A DNA stretch of 64,000 nt from positions 9,439,501-9,503,500 of the forward strand of contig CM043967.1 of assembly GCA_014529385.2 (NCBI GenBank), in the 5' to 3' direction. Below the pieces are notes generated by a model that worked only from the letters and a program-made list of their open reading frames with translations, had not been told where the DNA came from and did not search any database. The position numbers and the translations under genes were made by a program. Below, piece by piece: positions 47,466 through 58,010 of this stretch (its first letter is position 1; each line of letters begins with the position of its first letter). This DNA comes from Adiantum capillus-veneris (Eukaryota > Streptophyta > Polypodiopsida > Polypodiales > Pteridaceae).

Positions 47466-48720
47466 CAAAAGTCATTTCCTAGGTGTGCTTGGTGATTTTT
47501 GGCCTTGAATGATGTTTGCCCTGTTTTGACCCACTTCTTGAAGTTTTTTGATACCCTTTCTTTTGATATTTTGTTCGTACTGGTCTCTACTACAAGACTG
47601 TATGGTCTTTTGCAAAATATCATGGATCGCAATCCATGTTCCATCAAATCTGGACCCCAAGTTTGGCTTAGTGATTATTTGCGATCTTGCAGGACACTCC
47701 ACAACTTAGTTTTGAATTGAAAAATTTATTGTTGATCAAAATAAAATTTTTGTATCTGCCTTGCAGGTTCTTTGACTTGCAATTGGTCTTTTGGTGATTT
47801 GGTCCTTTTTTTGTTGTTGTTTGCTATAATGTCTTTTTTACAAAAGTTGTCCCAAATGTTGTCAGGTTCTCATAGCTAAAATTGTAGCTCTAGATGATCA
47901 AGGGGGATATGGATCGCGATCCATGTTTGACCACTTCTGAACATTAGCTAGTTGTATGCTTGCACCCTATAGAGGTTAGATTTTCACTTATTTTTGAATT
48001 TGGATCTCAAAAAGTAAAAAAGGCCCAAATTTTGATCAATTTTCAAAGATTTGGAAGGTTTTTCCCAATTTCTCGATTTGGATGAGTTTTGGGTGTCAAT
48101 TTCTTCCCAAAAGTGTATATCCATTCATCTGAACCCAACTAGACCCAATGGTATCAAATTATCACAGGGGGTCATGGATTGCAATCCATGTTCCTCCACC
48201 AATAAGCCCAAAACTTTCTAGATTGACTATTTTGGGTTTGTTTAATCCCTTTTTGCACTTATTTTTGGCCTTAGATCAAAGTTTGTATTCTCATTATTAA
48301 ATTTCTAAAATTTTAGAGTTTATGGTCTTTCCTACCAAAATATGGCTTTGAGAGTTTTTTTCCTGATCTTTCCAGCCCAATTTGATGGTTTTAGATGTCA
48401 CCTAACCTACTCCTAGGTACTAAAATGAATCTAATGAACAAAAATCAACAAAAAATATAAAACTGAAAGAAACACAGATGATGGAATGATACTTTCTAAG
48501 CATTAAAAAAAATGCCGAATGAAATGATTTCACATCTCACTCACAACTCCCAATACCTCTCAAGAGTAGATCTAGCAAGTCCCTGACTTCTAGCCTTAAT
48601 CTACCAAGCACTAAACCACTCTAGCTGCCTGACCGCTAAAGTGAAAACGGAATGAAAATTAAAAACAAAGGTTTTAAAAGTAATAGCTACGACTAGGTCA
48701 CTCACCACCTATGGATCACT
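47466..48720 (-). other. Leader of the gypsy element between array and primer site, with three palindromes
   Basis: Non-coding, AT-rich, no open frame of note. It carries palindromes at 47621-47638, 47908-47925 and 48173-48190 that match the motif present once per array unit. Confidence 0.6.
48173..48190. repeat. Perfect 18-bp palindrome CATGGATTGCAATCCATG
   Basis: Preceded by GGGGGT like the related copies at 47909-47924 (ATGGATCGCGATCCAT, perfect 16 bp) and 47621-47638 (arms CATGGAT/ATCCATG). Confidence 0.95.
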
Positions 48721-48721
48721 C

Positions 48722-48739
48722 TCCCTGACAGCGGTGCCA
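48722..48739 (-). promoter_or_regulatory. Primer binding site, tRNA-Asp-like
   Basis: The minus strand reads TGGCACCGCTGTCAGGGA, which differs only by transitions from the tRNA-Asp-complementary site usual in Tat/Athila elements (TGGCGCCGTTGCCGGGGA). It starts one base after the LTR end ...CTAACA. Confidence 0.8.
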
Positions 48740-48740
48740 A

Positions 48741-50357
48741 TGTTAGCGGGTCGTCTGCGATGGAGGTCTGTAGCATAGCTATCTGGCACTAACATAATGT
48801 CAATACTCAGGGAAGCGAGGACATGGAGACTCTTTGAGGGTGTCAACCTCAAGAAGTGAACCTACGGAATGAAGATTATATCTCCAGCACTAGAAAATCT
48901 ATCACTCTCAAATCTGGAAAATTGCCTATGTCCTATGTCACCGTACTCGTTCGCCATGCCATTTTTGCACTCAAACAAAGTCCTTGAAATGCAAAAAAAC
49001 TTTAGGAGGAGGTCTACGACACCTTGGAAACTATCCTACCAAGTTTAGTTGCAATTCGTTCAGAAGCACATGAGCGGTTGAGAGTGAATTTCACTTTAAT
49101 TTTGTTTTCCTTGCTTGAATGTGGCTTATAGCCATGAGATGCACTAGATATACATTAACCTCGATGATATAATGGTTTCTAAGTGGATCCTTGGCCATAG
49201 AATCCTAGAATATGCATAATAGGAATCATGCATGCTTGGAAAGCTTGCTCCAATGAGAACATCTTCCCATTCTGAATGGCCAAGCCTAGGAAGGGCTTCC
49301 CCTCAAAATCTCTATGTGACGACCTTATGACCACTTTTTGCATAATAACAACTAAAGAAATTAAATGCCTTGATAGGCCATTAGTATCATGAACTAAATG
49401 TACTTACCATTAGTATCACGAAGCTTGATTCATGTAGCATGGAAAATTGAAGTGCTTCAACTTCGCATGGATGCATTATATAGATAGAGGTGTGTAGAAA
49501 GCATTGTTTCCATGCACACAAAGAGCTTTCCATGCATACATAAAAAGGTCCAAATAAAAATGGATGTGCTTTGACACACAAATCTATACACTACCTCTTC
49601 CAATTTTCCAAGAAACGTAGAAAAACATAAACAAACTATGTGCATGCAATGCATGAGGTGTAGCTTTGCAAAAACTCTCCATGAGAGAAGAACATACACA
49701 TGCATGGATCATAAATAAAACAAAGCATTCCTATGGTTACAAACTAACATATTACAAGAGTGTGAGGAAACCACATGTGTAGAAGCAAAAGTCTCAACAA
49801 AAAGTTGCTTGAATTCACAATGTATTTGCCTACATGCACGTGCATGCAAGAGTGAGAGTGCAAAATTCAACACATAGAGGTTGTTTTCCCTCAAGAAAGT
49901 GCAATACACATTATATGAAAGATCAAACATGTAGATTTATGAAGAAAGCTCTTACTATAAGCAAAAACAAGGGAAAACACATTTGGTAGATTTTAAGATG
50001 TATGTATAATACTTCCTCTATGTATCTCAAAACGCATTTCTGAGGTTCCTAGAGGACTTTCCTCTATGAAAATTGAGAATGCATTTTTGAGGGCACGAGC
50101 AACTTTAAAAGGGGGATTAAACTTCATGAAATTTGCTAGAAAATCTCTTGGAATCAGGAGTATAATTCCTCCATGATGACTTCTATGAAAAACAACCTGA
50201 AAACTATGTTTGCAAGCGCGACACATGTACGGACGCAAACTTGGTTTGTAACCATGTCTAATACTAGTGAAAGGACTACAGTCCTATTGCATGCTCATCT
50301 CCACCTAGGCATACTCCTTTTATAGGCCCTTGCCTCTTCTACAAGAGACCTCTTGAC
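48741..50357 (-). repeat. 5' LTR of the large gypsy element
   Basis: The minus-strand 3' end (GCTAACA at 48741) is fixed by the adjacent primer site. The start at 50357 (TGTCAAGAGGTCTC) is a proposal based on TG...CA ends and the TATA box 33 bp inside. Homologous to the LTR at 60984-61856, best near the 3' end (for example the shared phrase CATAGCTATCTGGCACTAAC on the plus strand at 48771 and 61014). Internal short ORFs are not supported as genes. Confidence 0.65.
50316..50324 (-). promoter_or_regulatory. TATA box of the LTR promoter
   Basis: The minus strand reads GGGCCTATAAAAGGAG; TATAAAAGG is the core. Position close to the proposed LTR start implies a very short U3. Confidence 0.65.
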
Positions 50358-51190
50358 ATGCATGTGTAGTTTAGGGCTTTACCCTCCCTGGTCCTACCAT
50401 AGGCCGCTTGACAAGTTTCGCTCGGATAGACTTTTGATTTTCTTCTACACCCAATTCATAAAACTCTGCTTGGTTTTAAAATTTGTGTCTCTACTTGGTT
50501 TCTACCCAGTGAATGTGGCGCCTTCCATCGTGATTCTTAGAGGCATGATAACATTAACACTAGTGGTTAATACTTGCCAAGTTCGTGGTTAGCCTTGTCA
50601 CCATCTGCTTTCATCATAGTTTACGGAGGGTGGCACTTGAACATGAGTAGAGTTGCAATAGAAGTCAGAACCCCTCTTCTTTGTTTTTATACTAAAAAAA
50701 TAGAGTATGCATGAAGAGGGTAGTCAATCGCACTGTGGTGCAAAATTCTTGTCATCATATTGCAAGAGGTGATTACAAATTTTGTATCCAAATAGGTAAA
50801 CATTCTTTGCCAATAGACATTTATGTAGAAATCCTATCCATCTCCATGTTAGACCTTTGTTGTGGTAAAGGATTAATTGGTGAAACATATTATACACAAG
50901 CATTAATAGTGCCTCTAGATGATATATTTCTCCTAACCATCATTCCCTAATTTATGGTAGCTTTTCCTTGGAAACTTGCAACAACTATGCACACTAGAAA
51001 ACAAAACAATAGCAAGAAAGTTCAACCCCACCAAAACCACACCTTGAGAGTTTCACGGATTGTCACCCTCTTGCCGACGCACAACGCACGCGCGCGCGCG
51101 CACACACACACACACACTCACTTAAAGGATACTGAAGAGAAAGAACCCTAAAAGTAGCTTTTCAAGAGAGTAGATTGGAATTTTTGGCAG

Positions 51191-51234
<44 letters not shown>

Positions 51235-51483
51235 AATGGAATTGAGATGATCACTACAATAAATCAATGGTTATCACATGGGTTCAACAATAGGGATTAT
51301 TTATTCTATACTTTCTCACATTTTCACATATAAGGGTGTTGAAAAAACGATCTTGAAATTTATTTTGCAGATTAAATAGGAAAAGGGTCCCTTTTATTGG
51401 TGAAAAATTCAGAGCTAAGGGTTTTTATAAATAGTCCTTCAATGCACACGCTATATACATTATACATATAGTGACCTCCTTGA

Positions 51484-51544
<61 letters not shown>

Positions 51545-51655
51545 TTGGGAGATCTTCATCATGTGACCAATATATAGACACTAGATGTGGACACAACCTT
51601 CGCATAATTCATCTTTCTATAGAAGATGACATATATAACCTTGCTAGATCATCTT
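50358..51655. other. Unassigned stretch with CA microsatellites
   Basis: No gene recognised. Microsatellites: (CG)n(CA)n 51087-51118, (AC)n 51192-51230, (AC)n 51485-51541. Confidence 0.5.
51485..51541. repeat. (AC)n microsatellite, 57 bp
   Basis: Uninterrupted AC run; others of the same kind at 51087-51118 and 51192-51230. Confidence 0.95.
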
Positions 51656-51856
51656 TCTCAAGGTATACAATCTACATGCTTCAAGACTTATCCCACAAAC
51701 TAGACATGTGTGGTAGCCACTAGTGACAAGCCCTAAACATTCCTCATAGCCAGGGAAGTCATGCATAGTCCACTAAATATGCCTCTAGTTATATCATCCC
51801 TCTCCTTTTAGGAGCACATTTGAGTTTGTCTTCCACTTGGATATCAAGCCATAAAT
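51656..51856 (-). pseudogene. CACTA copy 4, Transposase_21 fragment, downstream half
   Basis: The minus strand reads WTMHDFPGYEECLGLVTSGY and HTCLVCG (51772-51693), the same segment as WTMHDYPG...RACVTCG in copies 1 and 2. It continues across the copia insertion with 57566-58010. The intron present here in copy 1 is absent, so this may be a different family or an older intron state. Confidence 0.7.
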
Positions 51857-52043
51857 TGTTGGGTTAAAGGCCCGTGTGCCCGGCTGCCCGTTGTTCAGCC
51901 GCCCATGTACAGCCATTCATTTACTCATTCATAATAACTATACTCATAACTACACATTGTAGTGTGAGTACCGCCCCGCCACACACTGTGTCTATCTCCT
52001 TCTTCGTGTTGGCTCTCTGTGTGTGTGCTCTCCGATCCCAACA
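51857..52043 (+). repeat. copia 5' LTR
   Basis: 187 bp, TG...CA, one mismatch to the 3' LTR. Confidence 0.97.
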
Positions 52044-52045
52044 AG

Positions 52046-52057
52046 TGGTATCAGAGC
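52046..52057 (+). promoter_or_regulatory. Primer binding site, initiator tRNA-Met
   Basis: TGGTATCAGAGC two bases after the LTR end; the usual plant copia site. Confidence 0.95.
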
Positions 52058-53224
52058 TTGGTAGTGAGAGCATTGAGAGCTTCATCATCATTGTTGAGTG
52101 TGTTGAAACTTGCTGCTGTTTCATTGCCGTTTTTCGGTTTCGCGCACGCGCGCATTTCTAAAGAGCAGAAGGTTTTTCTGAGCTTGGCATTGGAAGGTTC
52201 AGCACTCTGCGAGTATTTTCAGCAGGTGTCCTGGGGTTTAACCCCCCTTTCGGAGCCATTCGTGCCATTAGAAATCCCATCCGAGCTACAGACTAGGAGC
52301 TACGTTTTTCATCTCTCTTTGGTAGTTTTCTGTTGTCAGAGCTTCCATAGCCATTACAGGTGCCATTGTTGTAGTGTCTTCCACTTACGTGAGCCCACAG
52401 CTCATTTGAGAGTGTGTAGCCTCTTCTTGGAGTGGCCTCATACACACAGATAGAGTGGGAGTTTGGCGACATTGTCTTCTTCGACTACAGGTACAGGTAC
52501 AGGTGCACGTACAGGTACAGGTACGGGTACAGGTTACAGGTTACAGGGAGATTTGGATACAGGTTTCTTCTGTGGTTACAAAACATGTATTTTGACTGTG
52601 GGACAGCCATGCATATGGTTGTGATTTGAGTGGGAGATTCTACTCTTCTGGGCAGTCTGTTTATGCGTGTTCTTGAGCTACAGGTTTACATCATCTATGT
52701 ATGTTGATGGATGTGGATATGGCAGTTTGACAGACACTCTTTATGCATGATATTGTGGAGATTTGGTTCACTTATACATAGAGCGGGTTTGCTCTTGCTT
52801 GCAGTGTTGCGGTTTGAGTACGGACAGGTACTTGGTTGACAGTAGAGATTGGACTTCGCTGAGCTTGTGCATTGGTTATATGCTCACTTGGATCCATTTA
52901 TGCTCACGGATTTGTGTAAGCTTGGTCAGCTTATGTCTCTATTGTGGTTATTCAGACATGGAGTATGTTTATGCCTCTATGACAGCTCATTGTTGATGCA
53001 TTTTGTGGCACAGTTTGCCTAGGCCGGTTGAGTTACAGGTGTCACGGGTTTATGCATTTGTTTGTGGATTTCTACGTACGTTTTTTGACCATATTATGGG
53101 CTGATTTATACTCTATGCGTTTGCTCTTTGATTGAGCAGCAGGTGTTGTCAGATTTGCAACACTACTTTGTTGTGGCAGTTTGTTGGTTGGTTACAGGTT
53201 TCTCATTGTTGCATTCTTGTTGTA
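52058..53224 (+). other. copia leader (1.17 kb) with CAGGTA-type repeats
   Basis: Long leader before the gag start, with many ATGs and short frames but no recognised protein. At 52488-52549 about nine CAGGTA/CAGGTTA hexamer-like repeats occur. Confidence 0.75.
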
Positions 53225-56200
53225 ATGGGCACTAAAGAGGACACAGTTTTCGATATTGAGAAGTTGGATGGTGCTAACTTCTCATATTGGAAAGATCAGA
53301 TTTGGGATGTCTTGGTGCAGAAGAAACAGATTCGACCTCTAAAGTTGCAGGGAGTTAAGCCAGAGAACATGGAGAGGGATGATTGGGAGGAGTTGGATGA
53401 GATGTGCAGGTCTACCATTAGGCTTTCCCTTTCAAAGTCTGTTTATTACAATGTGAAAGATGCACAGGGTGGAGCTTATGAGCTATGGCAGCGGATTTGC
53501 GATATATATGATAAGCATTCGGCTGCTTCTATGGTGTATTGGATTAAAAAGCTTATTGATTTGCGAATGGAGGAAGGTGCTTCCATGAATGCACATTTGA
53601 ATGAGTTCAATACAATTTTCAGCCAACTTGCTACGCAGGAAATTACGTTTGAGGAAAATGTAAAAGCTATGTTTTTACTTGTCACGTTGCCTGAGTCATG
53701 GGACACATTTAGGATAGCCATAAGTAACTCGGTTCCTGCGAATGAGTTGACAAGTACTAATGTGGAGTCTAGTCTTCTCACGGAAGAGATTAATCGAAAG
53801 AATAATGCAGGTAGTAAGTCTTCTAGTGCAATGGTTGTCAGAGGCAGGACTATGGACAAGTATAAGTCCAACAGGGGTAAATCTAGAAGCAAGTCCCGTG
53901 CAGGCACAAGTAAAAAGGATGTGGAATGTTTTCATTGTGGTAGAAAAGGCCATTTCAAAAAGGATTGTTACAAGCGGAAAAGGGAAAATGGAGATGGTAA
54001 GAAGAAAGACCATGATGCTAAGGACAAGCCTAAATCCAATGTCAAGATTGAGGAGTTAAATGCAACACAGGGAGAGTGTAGCTCTCAAGATGACCATGTA
54101 TGTGCTCCGACTAGTGCTACTAGTGAAGAGCTTGGTGATGTGTTGTTTGCATCCAATTTTGATGACGCTTGTCTTCTCACTCATGAGCGTAGTATGCCTA
54201 TGGATTGGGTCATTGACAGTGGTGCTTCTTTTCACGTTACGCCTCATAGGTCGTGGTTTCATGACTATGATGCTTCGAGCACGGGTACTGTCAGGATTGC
54301 CGATGGGCGTTCTATGCAGATTCATGGCATTGGGGATATTCATTTGGCTATGCCAAACTCTACTAAGTTTGTCTTGCAGCGTGTGCGTCATGTGCCGACC
54401 GGCTCTTGCAAAAAGCTTGATTAGTGTGGGTCAGTTGGATTCACTTGGTTTCAATGTATCTTTTGGTGATGGAGGTTGGAAGATCACTAAGGGCAGCCTT
54501 GTTTTGGTTAAAGGTGCTAAGAGGAATACGTTGTATTCCCTTTGTGTAGCTAGTGTGGCTGATCACATTGTGGGGATCACTGAGCAACCTCCTGCTTCTT
54601 TGTGGCATCAGCGTTTGGGGCATATGTCACTAAAAGGTATGAAGTTGTTGGCACGTGCGGATTACATTCCCGTTTCAGATTTTGGTGGTTTTGAGTTTTG
54701 TGAGCATTGCCTTTATGGTCGACATGCTCGGTCTTCTCATAAGAAAAGTGTTCCACACAGATCTTTGGAAAAGATAGCTTTGGTGCATAGTGATGTATGT
54801 GGGCCGATGCCCAATGCTTCTCTTGGAGGTGCTATGTACTTTGTTACGTTCATTGATGATGCTAGCAGGAAGGTATGGGCATACCCCATTCGTAAGAAGG
54901 ATATGGTGTTTGATATATTTAAGCAATGGTTGGCTCTTGTTGAGAACCAATCAGGTTGTAAGTTGAAGTGCTTACGTACGGACAATGGGGGTGAATTTAT
55001 GTCTCATGCTTTCACAACATTATGTGTTGAGAAGGGTATACGGCGCGAGCTTAGTGCTCCCTATACACCTCCTCAAAATGGTGTGGCAGAGCGCATGAAC
55101 AGGACTATACAGGAAAAAGTCCGTAGTATGCTTTCTATGGCTGGTTTGTCAAATGGATTTTGGGCTGAAGCTGTTGCCACTTCTGTGCATTTGATAAATC
55201 GTTCACCTAGTGTTCCTTTGGGCTTCAAAGTGCCTGAAGAGGTATGGACAGGTTTGACACCTTCGTATGGTCACCTTCGTGTTTTTGGCTGTGAAGCTTA
55301 TGTACATGTACCTAAGGCAAAACGCAGCAAATTGGACCCAAAGAGCAAGAGATGTATCTTCTTGGGTTATGGTAGCTCTGGTGAGATGGGTTATCGATTG
55401 TGGGATCCTATTGACAGGAAGATTGTGCGCAGCCATGATGTTGTTTTTCATGAGGACTCTATGTATAGAGCATCACCGCGAACGGTTGAGGTTCGGCGTG
55501 TGATATTTGAGGAGGATGGACATCGGTATGATGGTCCTATGGCTGCTCGTGGGCAGCCCATTGACCCTCAAGTGGGAGATCAGCCCTTGTTGGGAGATCA
55601 TGTAGATGTGGGACAGCCAGATCAGCCCTTGTTGGGAGATCATGTAGATGTGGGACAGCCAGATGCACCTCCTGCACAGTCTTTGAGGCGTTCAGAGCGG
55701 TGTGCAAGACAGCCTCAACGTTTTCTGCCTTCTATGGATTATGTATTGTTGACTGATTGCGGGGAGTCATCATGTTATGATGAGGCCATGTCTAGTGTTG
55801 ACAAGCTCAAGTGGGAGCAGGCTATGCAGTCAGAGATGGATTCGTTGATCCAAAATGAAACGTGGGAGCTTACTCCTTTGCCAAAGGGTAAGAAGGCACT
55901 ACCATGCAAGTGGGTTTACAAGATAAAACTGTGTTCAATGGATGCAAATCCTAGGTACAAAGCAAGGCTTGTGGCTAAAGGATTCAAGCAACAGAAGGGC
56001 ATTGATTTTAACGAGATCTTCTCCCCAGTGGTGAAGATGTCTACTTTGCGTATGTTGTTTGCTTTGGTAGCTACAGAAGACATGGAGTTGAAGCAAATGG
56101 ATGTAAAAACAGCTTTCTTACATCCAGACTTGCACGAGGATTTGTACATGGAGCAACCGAGTGGGTTTGTTATTCATGGTTCAAAGAAGATGGTATGCCG

Positions 56201-57318
56201 GCTTCTTAAGACCTTGTATGGGCTGAAGCAATCATCTCGTGAATGGTATCGTAAGTTTGATGCATTCATGAGTTCATTGGGCTATGTACGCAGTAATGAG
56301 GACCCATGCCTCTATACTAGCAAGGCTGCAGATGGTAGTCTTATTGTTTTGGTTTTGTATGTGGATGACATGCTGATCGCAGGGAAGTGTATTTCTGATG
56401 TGGATGCCTTGAAACATAGGCTACATGAGACCTTTTCCATGAAGGATCTTGGGGATGCCAGTCATATTTTGGGTATGCGGATCACTCGTGATCGTTCTCG
56501 CAAGATGCTTTTTTCTTAGTCAGAAAGAGTACATTGACAGGGTGCTTGAGCGTTTTCATATGGAAGGGGGGAAGGCCATTAGTACCCCGTTGCCTCCATA
56601 TGTAAAACTCAGCCATGATGACTGCCCTCAGACAGATTTGGAGACTACAGAGATGTCTCAGATTCCCTATGCGTCAGCTGTTGGTTCCTTGATGTATGCC
56701 ATGGTGGCTACGCGTCCAGATCTTGCTCATGCAGTTGGTGTGGTTAGCAGGTACATGTCTAACCCGGGCAAGCGTCATTGGGATGCAGTGAGAGGTATTC
56801 TTAGATACTTGAGAGGGACTTCAGAGTTGTCCCTATGTTATGGTGAGAAGGATATGTTTGTTTGCGGATATACAGATTCAGACTATGCAGGGTCAGTGGA
56901 CTCGAGGAAGTCTACTAGCGGCTATGTGTTCACAGTTGCAGGTGGACCGGTTTCGTGGGCATCACGTTTACAGCCATGCGTTGCTTTGAGCACTACAGAG
57001 GCTGAATATATGGCTGCCACTGAGGCTGCCAAGGAGGCCGTATGGCTCTCACGACTAGTGGGAGATCTTGGTATGGCTTGTGATGCTCCGATTCTACATT
57101 GTGATAGCTAGAGTGCCATAGCGTTGGCACGGAATCCTGTCTTCCATGCGAAGACAAAGCACATTGAGGTGAGGTATCACTTCATACGAGAGGTGCTAGA
57201 GGACAAGCGCATAGAGCTTGTCAAGGTACACACTGACGATAACCCTGCTGATCTACTCACGAAGTCGTTAGCCTCACAGCGGTTTGCACACTGTAGATCG
57301 CTGATGGGTATGGCTTGA
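53225..57318 (+). pseudogene. copia gag-pol polyprotein, three disabling lesions
   Basis: The ATG at 53225 (MGTKEDTVFDIEKLDGANF) is preferred because the gag motif starts right there. Order: gag (UBN2-like, FSYWKDQIWDVL), zinc knuckle CFHCGRKGHFKKDC (53927-53968), protease WVIDSGASFHVT (about 54205-54240), integrase with pre-domain WHQRLGHMS and core residues in VHSDVCGP, RTDNGGEF and GVAERMNRT, reverse transcriptase with YVDDML (56358-56375), RNase H with GYTDSDYAG and STTEAEYMA. Lesions: a one-base frameshift between protease and integrase (about 54395-54412), an extra T in a T-run at 56509-56514, and a C-to-T-type stop at 57109-57111 in the RNase H. All domains else look intact, including catalytic residues. 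Encodes replication proteins for the element in cis when intact. Confidence 0.95.
55578..55661 (+). repeat. 42-bp tandem duplication in copia pol linker
   Basis: Two copies of a 14-residue unit QPLLGDHVDVGQPD between integrase and RT; a third begins and diverges. Confidence 0.95.
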
Positions 57319-57362
57319 CTTCTTTTGCTGTACTTTGGCCACTTTAAAGGCACACTGCCTTT

Positions 57363-57373
57363 AAGTGGGAGAT
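57363..57373 (+). promoter_or_regulatory. copia polypurine tract
   Basis: AAGTGGGAGAT directly before the 3' LTR; start site of plus-strand DNA. Confidence 0.93.
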
Positions 57374-57560
57374 TGTTGGGTTAAAGGCCCGTGTGCCCGG
57401 CTGCCCGTTGTTCAGCCGCCCATGTACAGCCATTCATTTACTCATTCATAATAACTATACTCATAACTACACATTGTAGTGTGAGTACCGCCCCACCACA
57501 CACTGTGTCTATCTCCTTCTTCGTGTTGGCTCTCTGTGTGTGTGCTCTCCGATCCCAACA
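57374..57560 (+). repeat. copia 3' LTR
   Basis: 187 bp, followed by target duplication TAAAT. Confidence 0.97.
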
Positions 57561-58010
57561 TAAATAATTCAATTCATCCACAAGAAGCTGCAAATACACC
57601 TTTATATTCCTCACCTTGTAATGCCGGTATGCTAGCTCAACTTTGAAATCAAATAGTCTTGATTCACAGTGGGATAATGTAATTGGCAATGATTACAAGC
57701 CACACACATTATATGTCAATAGTCATTGCCAAATGGATTAATTCCATCCATTGCACGCCCTCGATACAAATGTCAAGGCTCATTGGAAATATCTAGAAAA
57801 CTTTCTTGATCTATATATGCATTTCCATGCCATGCAATCATTTGGAATGCGCTCCAACTATAGAGTGATCCTTGGATCGCCAACATTTTCTCACATATAA
57901 ATGTTGGACACATGGTATTAGCAAAAAATTCTTCAACACCTTTTACAACATAGATTTCCACTGAAGGTCCGTGCAATATTTTTGCAAGCACCACACTTAG
58001 GATAGTTTTG
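57561..58010 (-). pseudogene. CACTA copy 4, Transposase_21 fragment, upstream half
   Basis: In broken minus-strand frames one reads AWHGNAYIDQESF, GRAMDGINPFGND, and VRNIKVYLQLLVDELNYL, matching AWKHIDETW, LAMDGVNPF and KNMDVYLRPLLEELQQLW of copies 1-2. The segment is split from 51856 by the copia insertion. Confidence 0.7.

Larger units (their letters stand above)
33343..50357 (-). mobile_element. Large decayed Ty3/gypsy element with tRNA-Asp-type primer site, 3' truncated, interrupted by hAT
   Basis: Read on the minus strand: 5' LTR (50357-48741), primer site (48739-48722), leader with palindromes (48720-47466), tandem array of about 880-bp units (47465 to about 36750), gag (36586-35550), protease region (about 34818-34508) and the first part of reverse transcriptase (33534-33343). 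Then recognisable sequence stops; no 3' LTR was found before the MYB-like region. Primer site and protein motifs fit the Tat/Athila side of Ty3/gypsy. Total span is about 17 kb, of which 3.64 kb is the hAT insertion and about 7 kb the array. Assignment of all parts to one element is an inference from order and orientation. Confidence 0.65.
51857..57560 (+). mobile_element. Complete Ty1/copia retrotransposon, 5704 bp, TSD TAAAT
   Basis: Two 187-bp LTRs (51857-52043 and 57374-57560) begin TGTTGGGTTAAAGG and end CCGATCCCAACA, with a single mismatch (G at 51978, A at 57495). Target duplication TAAAT at 52-56 of the left flank (51852-51856) and 57561-57565. Primer site for initiator tRNA-Met and purine tract are in place. 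Domain order gag-protease-integrase-RT-RNase H is Ty1/copia. It inserted into a minus-strand CACTA transposase fragment. Confidence 0.98.

Noticed and set aside
52019-52453. 144-residue frame in the copia LTR/leader
   Set aside because: Starts on a non-ATG codon inside the LTR, no recognised domain, leader position.
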